Source: Hyparrhenia diplandra
Taxonomy: Eukaryota > Streptophyta > Magnoliopsida > Poales > Poaceae
Direction: 5' to 3'
Length of the DNA: 64,000 nt
NCBI GenBank assembly: GCA_015847255.1
Contig: JADLZK010011221.1
Location: forward strand, 186,001-250,000
The notes beneath the pieces were generated by a model, which was not told the DNA's origin, did not search any database, and saw only the letters and a program-made list of their open reading frames with translations. Position numbers and translations under genes: made by a program. Shown here in pieces: positions 1 through 10,346 of the stretch. Every line of letters starts with the position of its first letter. Position 1 is the first letter of the stretch.

Positions 1-254
1 CACAAGAAACCATGAATTTGCTATTAGGGAGAAACCACTAATTTCTATAGGGTTAATGCAACTCTCACCATTGGTGGAATTGGAAGAGAGAAAGAGAAAA
101 CAATTATTACTTGAAGACACTACCACTGTGAAGAATGGTTTCTATAGATGATTTCTTTTGCTATGGAAACCGTGTTAGTTTCTTCCATTGGGACTACTCT
201 TACGTCAAACTTGAGAAATCACAATGCGCCTTATAAAAGATAATAGAAGGAGTA
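1..254. other. AT-rich intergenic sequence
   Basis: I see no coding region here. The stretch has repeated words such as gaaacca and tttctatag in both orientations, as in the eroded ends of small DNA transposons, but I could not define termini. Confidence 0.4.
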
Positions 255-330
255 GGGCCTGTTTAGCACTGCTGAGCTTCACAAAGCTATTTTTTTACAA
301 AACAACTTTCTCAACGACTTAACTATTGAA

Positions 331-437
331 GCTGAGTTGTTTTAAAAATCATGTTTGGCAAAGTAGCTTCAACAACAGCTTCTTATTAAAGCTGAGTTGT
401 TTTGGAAAACATGTTTGGCAAAGTAGCTTCAACAACA
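331..437. repeat. 60-bp tandem duplication
   Basis: The word gctgagttgtttt starts at 331 and again at 391, and the next 45 bases match with about three differences (shared atgtttggcaaagtagct). It lies in the left subterminal region of the surrounding TIR element, where duplicated transposase-binding motifs are common. Confidence 0.85.
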
Positions 438-1410
438 ACTCAACAACCACCACCCTGTCTGTAGACCATGTTCAGAAACACCCCACGTTCAGAAATGACA
501 GTGTAGACCACGTAAGAACTAGAAACACCCACGTAAGACAGATTTCAAACATGAATTTTTTCAACGTTACAGACCAAAGCAACCTCGCTACTTTTTTCAG
601 GTTCACAGAATGCATAACATCAGTGTTTTGTCAGAGGTGGAAGAATAGAAAAACACATAAAGCATAAATTTTTTAGCGTCCAAAGGGACCTGACATGACA
701 TCAATTACTTGAAGACTACAAACTCTAGGAACACATCGAATGGCTTCTTTGAGAAGAACATGCAGAGTCTGAGGTATCTGAGAAGTCCAATCAGCTCCTG
801 CCTTACTCCAGGACCATCCAGGAGCACACAATTGCTTCCACTATACTCATGCTGTAGACAGAAACTAAAGAGGAACTTATTAGCAGTGTTGAACTGAATC
901 ATGAAAAGGATTGCAGCAAATTTGAATCCCTCTTCAGTTTCTCTAAAGAATGCAAGTGTTTCAGACCATCAGCTAACAAAGTGACATACCACCACCAGGT
1001 TGCATATATTAATTTAAGCGCGGGCAATACTTTTTACTGAATGATGGCCATTCGAACTGTTCTCTGAACCTGGCCATTAAAATTGTGCCTTCTGGCGTCT
1101 CCTTCTTTTTAATATAGCGGGCAGCTCTCCTGCCGGTTCGTTTCAAAAAAAAAATATGGTGTGCACTACTGCCTTTGAAAATACCCAAGACCAACTACAG
1201 ATCTGGACAGAAGACTAGTTAAGCAGTCAATGAGAATATATGCATGATAAGGAAACATGGTCATATATCTGAGACCTTAAATTTTGTGCTGGGTCTGCCA
1301 ATGCTTGGCAGGCCAACCACGGTGACAAGAAAGAATGTGGAGCTGTGGCAGTGGTGGTTTTTATTCTTTCAGTCTACTGAGGTTGAACTTAGGATTTGAC
1401 CTAAATTGTT

Positions 1411-1706
1411 TTTTTTAGAATTGCACAACGTAGACGCTCATAACACGCACGCACACTCACCCCTATGAACACACATACGCAAACCCTACCCCTATGAGCA
1501 CCTCCGAAGAACTGAGCACCCGACAAATCTGGAGATTCCCGAAGTCTGGCGTCTCGTCGTCGACGGGAACGTCGATTACCACTTAATGCATAACGCCGGT
1601 AAAATCGAGAAAATCCCGGAAAAAAGGTGCGAGCAACAGGATTTGAACCCCGGTGGGTAGTGTCCCACTTTGGACCGCCGTACCATTGGACTACAAGCCA
1701 ATTCGC
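1411..1706 (-). mobile_element. tRNA-derived SINE (Au-SINE-like)
   Basis: On the minus strand the 5' head contains an A-box-like word, tagtccaatggt (complement of 1682-1693), and a B-box-like word, ggttcaaatcc (complement of 1639-1649), spaced as in an internal RNA polymerase III promoter. The body runs about 230 bp further and ends in a short A tract (T run at 1411-1416 on the plus strand). A 17-bp target duplication with one mismatch (atttgacctaaattgtt / atttgacctacattgtt) flanks it at 1394-1410 and 1707-1723, so both ends are fixed. The head is tRNA-like, but there is no tRNA fold with an anticodon stem, so this is a retroposon and not a tRNA gene. The exact SINE family is inferred. Confidence 0.85.
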
Positions 1707-1723
1707 ATTTGACCTACATTGTT

Positions 1724-2700
1724 GAAAAGTTAAGATAATGACCTCGATGGGCTTCAGAGATGATCTTGTTGGGATGGCAAAGGAGATAGGCTTGGAAAGT
1801 TGGCCTTGAGCTTAGCCACCGCTGAACGGGAATGAGCCATGGTTCCGCGTCCCGGGAACTTCATTCCGAAACGAGGAACGGGGACGATGCAGGACTAACT
1901 ACGAGTCGCGGTTGGATCGCGATCCAATCGTTGACGGAGCGGAGCAGAGATCGTGATGGAGCGGACCTGTACCTGTGTTGCAAGGGTCAACTGGCTGCGC
2001 GGCGCGGACGCATCGGGGCAACGTGAGGGGAGAGATGCGCGTGGGGAAGATAGAGAGCTAATCAAGTCGCGCACCCGCGTCTGTATCGGGATAACGTAAA
2101 GGGAAGACGGAGCGCCGGCGACTTGAATCTTTATTAGGTGACTCCCGTACCTGCTGCCTGCACTTCTCCCAGCGCATTCATGCACTTCTTTGTTCTCCAT
2201 CTCATCTGCTGCTTACTCGTGCACTTCTCCCCCTCGTTACTTGATGTCGCCCCCCACTTTACATGGAACACGATCCGACACAAAAGAGGAACGTGTTGAA
2301 GGCTGTATACCCCTCACGTTCCATGCTTTGAAAATCAGCGCATCACGTTCCCCGTTCCTCGACACAAAAGAAGAACGGGCGGATCTCGAACGGGAGGCCG
2401 AAGAAGAGAGGGGGGGGGAGGGGTTTGGCGTGGAGTTGGACTGCGTATTGGCGCGATGGGGTTGGCCACCACGGCCGGAGTTAGGGGCGGCGAGCATAGG
2501 GGCGGCTACTACAGCGCAACTAGCAAAGGGTGACAGGTGGATTCGGGTCTAGCAGCGCACCCATGACGGCGGCGGCGACGCTACTCCTTGAACGGGAGAC
2601 GACGCTGGCGAGAGGACGGGGAAAGTCGATGACATTTGGAGTAATTTTGTGGAAACACCGGGGGGTTTTTGGTCATTGTGGAGGGAGAGAACTGGAGGAA
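1724..2700. other. GC-rich filler without a recognisable gene
   Basis: Short overlapping frames occur on both strands, but none has a recognisable motif or continuous codon structure. The sequence includes repeated words such as gttcc and cacaaaagaggaacg (2279-2370), suggesting transposon-derived DNA. Confidence 0.35.
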
Positions 2701-3021
2701 GCTGTGGTTTCCCAGCTCCACCGAGCGGATGCGATCGAGCGGGCTCGTGTGAGCGTTTTTCGGGGAGGTGACCGAGAGCCGAGGGAGAGAGTTGCCTGTT
2801 TGGCGGTGAAGCTGTTTCTCAGCTCCGAAGCTGCTACAAAAAGTTGTACCAAACAGGCCCGTAGTATGTTGCTTCATCATTCCTCAGTCGGCCATGATTA
2901 ATTAGTTGATTGGTACACCCTCCATTTTAAATTATAGTAAATTATTTTATTTTTAAAAGTAATTAGCTTTGGATATAGCCTATATATTTAGGTATGTAAT
3001 AAAAATGAAATGATGGATTAG

Positions 3022-3728
3022 TGTTGAATTACCCCTAATCGGAGTAACTCCCGCGATCAAAGACTCTATCACGAAGAGCTAGGCCAAAGACTCAAAGCGA
3101 AGCTAAGATGGCAATGAACTATATTATTATTCCAACCCCTTACGGGGTATTTATAGTTTTGCCCGTAGGCTTTACATTCCTAAAGTACCCTCCTACCTAC
3201 TCGGCATCCCGGAATATTCTCCCGGAATCTTGGGGCACCTTCGTCCTTTCCTGGCTCCTTGCCAACCACTCGTGGTGGTGGTGGGTGGGGGGTCCACCGG
3301 GCCCCATGAGCCCCTCCTCGATCCGAGAAAATCCAACAACTTGAGAACCTTCGGGAGCCGAAATCATCTCGGCCGAAGATGACTTGGCCCCGCAGTTGTC
3401 TTCGTTTACAAAAGTGTCTCCACGAGAATGCTCGATTGTTGGTCGGAGCCGCAGCCTAGTGCCGACTTTCGCCCCGAATACGCACGCCGGGTCCGAACTC
3501 GGCCTCGGGCGGACTGTGTCGCGGTGATGCGGAGTTCGGTTCGGCGCTTATTCGAACCCGAATATAGAATTTCGGACGTGTCAACCCCGGCTTAGTCTCG
3601 GGCAGATTCTCGGACCCCGAAGTCACTCATCGGGTCCGAATATACCTTCGGGTCCCGAAGTCATTCTTCGGTTCCGCCTGCTTCTTCTCCCTGCGGGAGG
3701 GGGTGGGCATCCTCGGGCTCCCCCAACA
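3022..3728 (-). mobile_element. Solo LTR
   Basis: A 707-bp block starts tgttgaatta and ends ccccaaca, so it has TG...CA termini. It is flanked by the 5-bp direct duplication attag (3017-3021 and 3729-3733). On the minus strand it contains the TATA box ctataaata (3148-3156), followed by a GC-rich stretch, giving minus orientation. No internal domain or second LTR is nearby, which is the product of LTR-LTR recombination. The short open frame at 3108-3344 lies inside the LTR and is not a gene. Superfamily cannot be assigned without the internal region. Confidence 0.85.
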
Positions 3729-3733
3729 ATTAG

Positions 3734-4300
3734 TTTGGAGCATATTCAAAATAAGGACTATACATCTTTCCTAATTTGTAGTAATAGAGATTTCAGACCA
3801 GAATTTTTAATTAGACATTCTCTATTTGTAGATTTTTGCTAGCCAAAGAAGGCAAGTAAGGACGTCTCTATTAGAGTGTACACCACATGTATAGAAATGT
3901 TGTTCCAGAGTATAAAGATATAGAAAATAAGTTTTAAAATTAACAAGTCTCCAAATAATGATTTGAACAAAAAAAAAAAATTTAGAAAGACTCTTGAAAT
4001 GCAACGAATGATTTTCATTAAAAATCAATAAATGACGTGAGCTTAATCCGCTGTGACCTGTGAGGGTTAGAACTTGGAGGAACCGAAGCAAAATCTGCGA
4101 CACCGAGATATGGAGGGACCGCAAACCGCCCAATCGCCACACGCTTTATATGGTTGGACATGCCCGTGAATTTGGATACTCTAAAATTCCATTATAATTT
4201 AATTATATTTAATATGATTTATTTGGATTTGATTATCTAATTACCTTGTGATAGAATGAAATTCAAAAAATGTTAGAGATTAAGTCAAAAGATCAATATC
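3734..4300. other. AT-rich intergenic sequence
   Basis: No gene or complete element is evident. It contains an A run (3968-3980) and a word, agactcttgaaatgc (about 3987-4001), that resembles the right end of the MITE found at 28.3, 53.4 and 54.3 kb, so it may hold a decayed copy. Confidence 0.3.
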
Positions 4301-4930
4301 TGAATAAAACATCTGAAACACTTGAAACGTACTTTTGCAACATAGGATTTTCAACGCAACATCTCAAAGCTTGAGACGGGGGGGAAGCGCGAGGAGGATG
4401 AGGGGAAGGCAGAGTCGGCGAGCAGCAGTGCCGCTGGGCGTTGAGTGTGGGGCAACCTCTATGCCTAGCCAATGGCGGCACACGAGGGAGCAACTCTTCC
4501 CGCTGGTGCCAAGGATATTGAAGACCCACGAGGAAAGGGATGTCGGCAAGTATGGAGGAGAGGACCAGCAACAACATGGAGAGCACGAGCAAGGAGGCAG
4601 GGCGCGGGGCTTGCTGTGGCATGAGTCACATGGGCATTAGCCCATGGGGCACATCGTGACGATGGATCTACCAAGGAATAGGGAGGAGCAGAGGGGAGAA
4701 GCATGGGCTATGGCGGATCTTCCGAGGAAAGGGGTGAGAACAGGTGGGTAGGAGGGAATTGACACCGTTCAGTGGCACATGGGCTGGAAGGAGCAGTGGA
4801 CAGTAGTCCGTCTGTTGCTCGAGTAAAAAAGTAGGACACCTGGATACGGAGGTGTTGGTTGGGCTGGTGGGTGCGGCCCACCATTAGGAGTATCGGGTGC
4901 GGACAGACACCCATAATTAACAATTACCGT
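4301..4930. mobile_element. Fragment of a DNA transposon (MULE/hAT-like), low certainty
   Basis: Repeated words acatctgaaacacttgaaac and ttttgcaacat (4309-4345) are typical of subterminal arrays of non-autonomous grass DNA transposons. The block ends with an inverted pair around gggtgcggacagacaccc (about 4896-4913). The GC-rich middle has open frames on both strands with no recognisable motif. I cannot find matching terminal repeats or a target duplication, so borders are approximate. Confidence 0.3.
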
Positions 4931-5125
4931 ATTACAGTAAGGTTTGGACACATGATTTTAATTTTACAGGTTGACTTTTAACTAGGATCTATTATATTCT
5001 ACACACAAAGTAGCAAGCAATCATAATCTGCATCGCCAACTAATTATTTCAGTCCATTTTGCTAATATTTCAAGGTATGAACATTTTATTTTAAATTCTA
5101 GGTTTGGCTTTTCATGCGTGTCATC
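4931..5125. other. AT-rich spacer
   Basis: Nothing recognisable. Confidence 0.3.
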
Positions 5126-5285
5126 AGGGCGGAGCCAGGATTAGACTCGGGGAGGGCTATTTAGTGGAGATATAACGAAAATCAAGAAACTTAATGGTGG
5201 TTTAATGGCTAAGTATAGTAATTAGCATGGGAATTGTGCCTCCCAGGGGGCTACAGCCCGGCCAGCCCCCTCCGGATCCGCCCCT
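5126..5285. mobile_element. MITE with AGGGCGGA-type termini
   Basis: The left end agggcggagccagga matches the complement of the right end (aggggcggatcc on the minus strand), and the interior repeats g-rich words such as gggggctacagcccgg in opposite orientation. The element is about 160 bp with no coding potential. I found no convincing target duplication. Confidence 0.55.
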
Positions 5286-5766
5286 ATATATGTATATATA
5301 TCTAGTCACACTAATATCGACAAATAGCAAAAACAATCATGTTGAGTTATCTCTAGCCAAGATTAGTTATTTCTCTAAAACCTTATGGTCATGTTTGGAT
5401 GTATATGTATCTACCCGAACCACAATTGCTTTGTTAGAAAAAAGAACCACAAGTGTTGAAGTGTACAGGAGTGAAACTTAATTTAAATACACTCCAACCA
5501 ACTTTAGCACATGTGGATTGAGGCAAATACTTTAGAGATTTAGTTTTTGACTTAGTGCCAACACACAGTTGTAATAGTTTTGTTATTATTGGACATATTG
5601 GTTAAACTTGATTATACATTAGTCAATTTTTTTTTATTTTGTAGTATTGGTTCGGAATTTTTCTTTTGGATTTTAATTGGATTTGTCGACACGGATTTGG
5701 ATCTTCATCCATTACCATGACTCTGTTAGCTGCCACTTGCACTATCGCCACAACCTCTCCGGCCTG

Positions 5767-6256
5767 TAAGGATGGCAATGGGTCGGGTTTGGATCGGGTG
5801 GAGTCTCCGTGCACCCAAACCCGAAATCGAAACCCGAACCCAAAACCGATTCGGGTGAAAATCCAAAACCAAACCCAAACCCGTGGGTACCCGAAACCCG
5901 AATGGATTCCCGAAACACGTGAATTATCCGCGGATTACCCGTGGATATATATACATATATTCACATGTATAAACAAGAGACAACAAATAATAAATATTTT
6001 CATGAGTCAACTTTGAATAAACTTAATAATTTAAGTAAACAAACTCTTATTCACATATTATAAACATAATTTATAATTCCAAATGATTTATTTTGGGTAT
6101 CCATTGGATATCCACGGGTGGAATACTAAACCCAAACCCAAAGCCGAACCCAAACCCGAACCCAAAAAGTTTGGGTGAAAAATCGCACCAAACCGAACCC
6201 CGCGGGACCCGAAACCCGTGGATTACCCGCCCGAACCCGATCCGCTGCCATCCTTA
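5767..6256. mobile_element. hAT-like MITE with TAAGGATGGCA termini
   Basis: Termini taaggatggca and tgccatcctta are perfect inverted repeats, flanked by a 6-bp direct duplication ggcctg (5761-5766 and 6257-6262). The subterminal regions are arrays of acccgaaacccg and gggtttggatcggg words in opposite orientation. Elements with this TAGGGATGGCAA-type end are common in grasses and are usually assigned to hAT. No transposase is present. The ACCCGAA arrays resemble telomere repeats only by chance. Confidence 0.75.
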
Positions 6257-6290
6257 GGCCTGCACAATCGTTGCATATACACTGCACTGA

Positions 6291-6518
6291 CTATCACAAA
6301 ATTGAATGTCGTTGAGAGTTTTCGACCTTTAAGGAAAGCCCCAAAATCGCTAAGGAAATAAATCGTAACGGCTACGCTCAACAAAATAACACTCAAGGAA
6401 TATACATTTCCTTGGGGTTTTTTAGCAACCGCCAAGGTAAGATATATTCCTTGAGGGTTCAATCTCGCCACTCAAGGAAAATGGTGACGTCCCTCAAGGC
6501 TTTTCCATTTTGTGGTAG
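6291..6518. mobile_element. 228-bp MITE with CTAYCACAAAATKGAA termini (CACTA-like)
   Basis: The left end ctatcacaaaattgaa and the complement of the right end (ctaccacaaaatggaa) are near-perfect inverted repeats. A 3-bp duplication tga flanks it (6288-6290 and 6519-6521). Subterminal copies of ctcaagga / ccttgaggg occur in both orientations. A 3-bp duplication and an ACTAC-type end fit miniature CACTA elements, though the terminal CACTA is not perfectly preserved on the left. Confidence 0.65.
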
Positions 6519-6521
6519 TGA

Positions 6522-6628
6522 CACTACCAAGGGCCTAGGCCCCTCTACTACTTGTCACTCGGCAGCGTCTTACTAGCTCTCCCTCCTTAGCCTTGAGTAT
6601 CAGCGAATTAAGCATGAAACGACATGGA
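6522..6628. other. Spacer
   Basis: No feature seen. Confidence 0.3.
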
Positions 6629-7410
6629 TTTTTTCCCGATCAAGGGGCTTCCCCATTTCCATTCATTCAAATGGAAATACAACATAGTTTTAGACAGTTC
6701 AAACAACAACTATATGAACGAGAACGACGTAACAAACGGGGGGACATGTTAACCCCGGACACCTAGAGTTCACCACAACGATAAGCAAAAAGACATCTAG
6801 CTAGACCACTACAGGGGATCTAATCCTGCTCCAGTTCATCAACGCCTTCGTCTTCACCTCCGTTCCTCAGCTGGATTTGAGCTTGGCGGGTCGGCTCAAG
6901 AGGTTGACGGCAAACGTAGAGTGGCCTCAACAGCTTGAGACTATCTCCTTCTTTCGATAAACCTGCCCAAAACTTCATCAGCGCACATGCATGGCTAATA
7001 ATTTCCAGTGGGTTATGAGACCTTTTTCCTTCAAAACAAATGGCATTGTGTTTCTTCTAAATAGCCAAGCAGATGGCAGCCATGCCCATGGCATGGAATT
7101 GCTTGCCATTTGGTATCCATGTTTCACACCAAACCCACCCCTGTTTAAAGGACGAAGGGATATCAGATGCCCCCATATATGTGGCCAGTGTGGCCCATAT
7201 GACCGTAGCAATAGGACATGTGAACAGTAAATGGTCCACAGATTCCTGATTTCGACAAAAGTAACAAATTGGATCACTTTTCCAGTTTCTTTTAATCATA
7301 TTGTCCTTGGTCAGAATGGCTTTATTAGCTATTAACCACATGAATATTTTGATCTTAGCTGGGATTTTGGCTTCAATTTGGGTATGAAGAGGGAGGTGTG
7401 TCCCGCAAGG
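6629..7410 (-). mobile_element. 5'-truncated L1-type LINE, reverse-transcriptase C-terminus
   Basis: On the minus strand, about 7405 to 7057 encodes a fragment typical of the zinc-binding domain that follows plant L1 reverse transcriptases (zf-RVT): a KIPAKIKIFMWL motif, then a CxxC...H...C cluster (CYFCRNQ...DHLLFTC). After a frameshift, a second segment (7277-6978) continues the same domain. The 3' region ends with the word gggaaaaaa (T run 6629-6634 on the plus strand), the expected poly-A end of a LINE. Endonuclease and polymerase domains are absent, so this is a dead-on-arrival copy. No clear target duplication was found. Confidence 0.75.
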
Positions 7411-7431
7411 ACTCTCATGTCCTTATCATAT

Positions 7432-7570
7432 ATGGAGATGCCCGTAGGGGCGTTACTCATCTGCTAGATCAACATCCACGACCTCATCCACGTCTGCTAG
7501 ATCGACATCCACGGCCTCATCCGTGGATGTTGATCTAGCAGATGAGTAACGCCCCTACGGGCATCTCCAT
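7432..7570. repeat. Perfect 49-bp inverted repeat (hairpin, 41-bp loop)
   Basis: Positions 7432-7480 are the exact reverse complement of 7522-7570 (49 of 49 bases). The 41-bp loop (7481-7521) contains a further direct copy of the arm's inner word: ctgctagatc...acatccacg at 7461 recurs at 7494, a 33-bp period. It abuts the truncated 5' end of the LINE fragment. It could be a foldback element, an inverted duplication from template switching, or a hairpin RNA source; the sequence alone cannot decide. Confidence 0.95.
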
Positions 7571-8276
7571 CACCTCCCATGCCGATATTATGTTATGCCC
7601 TTTTGGAGACTATGCGCTCATACTGACAAAGCAGAAGGGAGAAAAAAGATGGAGACTGACATGTAGGCCCAAAAAATTACATACTTTTTTTTTTTCATGG
7701 GTTACCATGTGCTACTACGTCATGGTTGGCCGATCCAAACTGTTGCCACATCGGCTAAAGTGTCATATGGTGCAAAGGAGGTAAAATCTAGTTTTGCTTA
7801 GTTGAAGGATGGCAAATGCCTGGTGTTTGAGTTCAGTGGGCTTTTTTTCACCTTCACCTTGTCAGTTTTTTTTTTTGGGGGGTGGCGAGTTTAGCCTTTT
7901 AGGAGCCACTAGAATGTTAGACATTAGGCATGCCATAGGTGCTGTCTGGACTTTATGCCCATCACGGTTTTTATAGATTGATTCTACTCATAATGAGCAA
8001 GGATATCTGATAGTGGTCATGTTTCCATAGACCACCCTAGGTCATCCTTTGCCTATACATGCACATGTATACCCATGGCCTGTAATCATTCTACTGTTTT
8101 CCCGTGCAATTTCATTGCTTTCTTGGAAGACCTGTGAGATGTATCAGCCATGATAGTATTGTTGAATACATTCTCGAGAAAGCATTATAGTAGGAAACAT
8201 GGTTACATAAGATTAACCGTCATAGCGCACCAGTGAACCCCCTTCACAATGCTTTGGTGCTGTTTTAATATGTAAG
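7571..8276. other. Intergenic sequence
   Basis: No gene or definable element. Poly-T tracts near 7686 and 7867 may mark retroposon ends. Confidence 0.3.
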
Positions 8277-8403
8277 CATGTGCTCTCACGCTCTGGACCA
8301 CACGATACGCATTGTGATCCGTGCTAGCACACTTCTCATTGCTCTGAGAAGTGTGCTAGCACGGATCACAATGCGCATCGCGGTCCCGAGCTGGGAGCAC
8401 ATG
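8277..8403. repeat. 127-bp foldback hairpin with perfect 30-bp core
   Basis: The core 8309-8338 is the exact reverse complement of 8345-8374, separated by a 6-bp loop (8339-8344). Pairing extends outward with a few mismatches (8303-8310 with 8373-8380; catgtgctc at 8277 with gagcacatg ending at 8403). This is a long, nearly complete stem like those of plant MITEs or young microRNA precursors. No coding region is near. Confidence 0.95.
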
Positions 8404-9178
8404 CTCCTAGGAGCAAATTTAACTTACTCGTAACGGAGATGTGTGGCTTCGTTACGATCCTTTCAGGGACTTTTCTTCTTCACAAGACAAAGGATATGGT
8501 GAATGGTATGTCTCCATTTACATTTCTTCTGACCTGTAACTGCTCATGTTCATAATGTCTCACCGGATCAACTCACACAAAAAAAAAATGTCTCACCGGA
8601 TCGCATCACAGGTCTCCCACCAAATCTACCGATTCGGCTTCCTAAACATGCGGGTATTCCGCTCAGGTCGCCAAGGGCTACAGATTCATTTCGTTCGTCA
8701 TGATGTCATGCTGAGATTTGCAAGAGCACTGAAATCATTTCGCTTCAAGGCATTCTCAGCAGCATCAGTCCTGTACATACATGGGAAAGGGAAAATAAAC
8801 CTCCATTCCCTCACTTAGATACACAGCGTAGGTTTTAACTGTAGGATTCAAAAGGTAACAGCTTGGCTCTCCCCTCTTGTAATTTCTGAGGCATTGGTAC
8901 AGAAATTTGATGATATCAGGGTAAGATCACCAATATGACCAAGAATCCAAAATTTGGGTTACATGTATATCGCGGTGAGCCATATAGGTTATTTATATCT
9001 TGAACTGCTGTATTCTTTCAGCGCAACTCTCAGCATACAGAAAGAATTGAACAAGCACATCATGACATTACCATAAACGGTTTTATCTGAACACTTTGAC
9101 AATATGGGCTGTTTCATTCTTCATTGCTTTGCCATTAAACGATAAGGGCAAGGAGATGAAGCAGCCCGTATAGTTGGA
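8404..9178. other. Intergenic sequence
   Basis: No gene recognised. A 15-bp direct repeat (atgtctcaccggatc) flanks an A tract at about 8561 and 8588. The small frame at 8546-8818 has no motif and is probably incidental. Confidence 0.3.
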
Positions 9179-9315
9179 GCAAAATTCTGCATATTGTCAA
9201 ATTATTAGTCGGTTGTAGCGTCAAGTGCCAAATTCGGCATATTGTCGAATTAGTCGGTTGTGGCGTCAGGTGCCAAATTCGGCATATTGTCGAATTAGTC
9301 GGTTGTGGTGTCAGG
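9179..9315. repeat. 45-bp tandem repeat, three copies
   Basis: Units start at about 9179 (47 bp, divergent), 9226 and 9271. The last two differ at only one position (tggcgtcagg versus tggtgtcagg). The unit contains the inner palindrome-like words attcggcatattgtcgaat and tagtcggttgt. Such minisatellites are often inside or beside DNA transposons. Confidence 0.9.
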
Positions 9316-9610
9316 TGCCGTATCGGTGTCTAACAATAGAATTGCCCATTTTTGTACAATTTGCGTTTTTATTTTTCAGTATAAATGGAAAACGAAGACA
9401 ACATTCAGGTTGTGGAAAACGCAAGATCACCCTCCAAAATCACAAAGCTTTTGCCGTCCTTTTGAAAAAAAAAAAAAAAACATCCAAAACTGACAGCGAT
9501 GTCCCACTTTCATATTCAGCTGGAGCTGGAGACTGGAGCCATCAGATTGGCCGGCAAAGTCTTCATTCAACCCCTCTTGTCCAGTCCAACAGCAGTTTCA
9601 GTTTTATTTA

Positions 9611-9881
9611 GGCCTGGTTTAGATGGCTAAAATTTGTAATCGGATGTGACATTGTACACTCGTAAAGACGTTTCGTTTGTTAGTGGTAAATATCATTCTA
9701 TCATGGAGTAAGTAGGCTCAAAAAAAGAATCGCCTCGCAATGTACATCTAAACTGTGTAATTAGTTATTTTTTTTTACCTATATTTAATACTCTAAATAT
9801 ATGTCTTTTGATGTATTTAATGTGATGTGATGGAGAGAAAGTGGGAAAAAAGTTAGAAACTTTAGCAATCTAAACAAGGCC
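9611..9881. mobile_element. Tourist-like MITE (PIF/Harbinger)
   Basis: The termini ggcctggtttagatggcta and the complement of tagcaatctaaacaaggcc form imperfect inverted repeats, and tta is duplicated on both sides (9608-9610 and 9882-9884), the signature of PIF/Harbinger MITEs. Length 271 bp, AT-rich, non-coding. Confidence 0.9.
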
Positions 9882-10018
9882 TTATTTGTTTATGCTGCAC
9901 CTCGACAAATACCCAATAAATAAATAAATATGCAAAGATAGAACAAAAATGAAGTCAAAATTGTTTTTTAAATGGAAATATTCTAATGATGTTTTCTTTT
10001 TTTAAAAAAAAACTTATA

Positions 10019-10256
10019 CTCCCTCCGTCTCAAAATAATTCATCATGTTGACTTTAAGACATCATGTTTGACCGCTCGTTTTATTCAAATTATTTATACA
10101 ATTTAGGAAATAAATAAATTATTATTAAAATATCTCTAATAATAAAATAAGTCATATAAAAATGGATGATGTTTATATAAAAAATTTGAATAAGACGAGC
10201 CGTCAAACATGACATCTTAAAGTCAACGTGATGAATTATTTTTGAGACGGAGGGAG
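10019..10256. mobile_element. Stowaway MITE
   Basis: Termini ctccctccgtctcaaa and tttgagacggagggag are inverted repeats, with the TA duplication at 10017-10018 and 10257-10258. This is the canonical Stowaway (Tc1/mariner) signature. The 238-bp interior is a long hairpin (gactttaagacatcatgttt pairs with its complement near the right end). It lies about 90 bp upstream of the P450 start and so within its promoter region. Confidence 0.95.
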
Positions 10257-10346
10257 TACAAAGGATCTGTTCTCAGCTCACTGATCGTCTTCGATTCAGC
10301 TTGTACAGAGCTCAGTGCCAGGGTGAAGCGTTCTTGGAACAGGCCG

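Larger units (their letters stand above)
255..2860. mobile_element. Non-autonomous DNA transposon with GGGCCTGTTT inverted termini (composite)
   Basis: The left end reads gggcctgtttagcac and the right end is the complement of gggcctgtttggtac. Both ends are followed inward by AGCTT/AGCTG-rich subterminal words (gctgagctt, agctgtttctcagct). A 3-bp duplication gta flanks both ends (252-254 and 2861-2863). Similar GGGCCTGTTT termini are known from grass PIF/Harbinger (Tourist) and related MITEs, although those usually duplicate TAA/TTA. No transposase is visible. The interior holds a 60-bp tandem repeat (331-437), a SINE (1411-1706) and GC-rich sequence at 1830-2700 whose open frames look incidental. 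Two separate elements sharing one end each is an alternative. Confidence 0.45.

Noticed and set aside
1639..1693. tRNA-like sequence with A and B boxes
   Set aside because: It is the head of a SINE with a 17-bp target duplication; no cloverleaf or anticodon arm is present.
2530..2901. Open frames on both strands at 2237-2901
   Set aside because: Lie within the TIR element, overlap antisense, and show no motif or homology I recognise.
5800..6240. Telomere-like acccgaaaccc arrays
   Set aside because: They are the subterminal repeats of a hAT-like MITE in opposite orientation, not (CCCTAAA)n.
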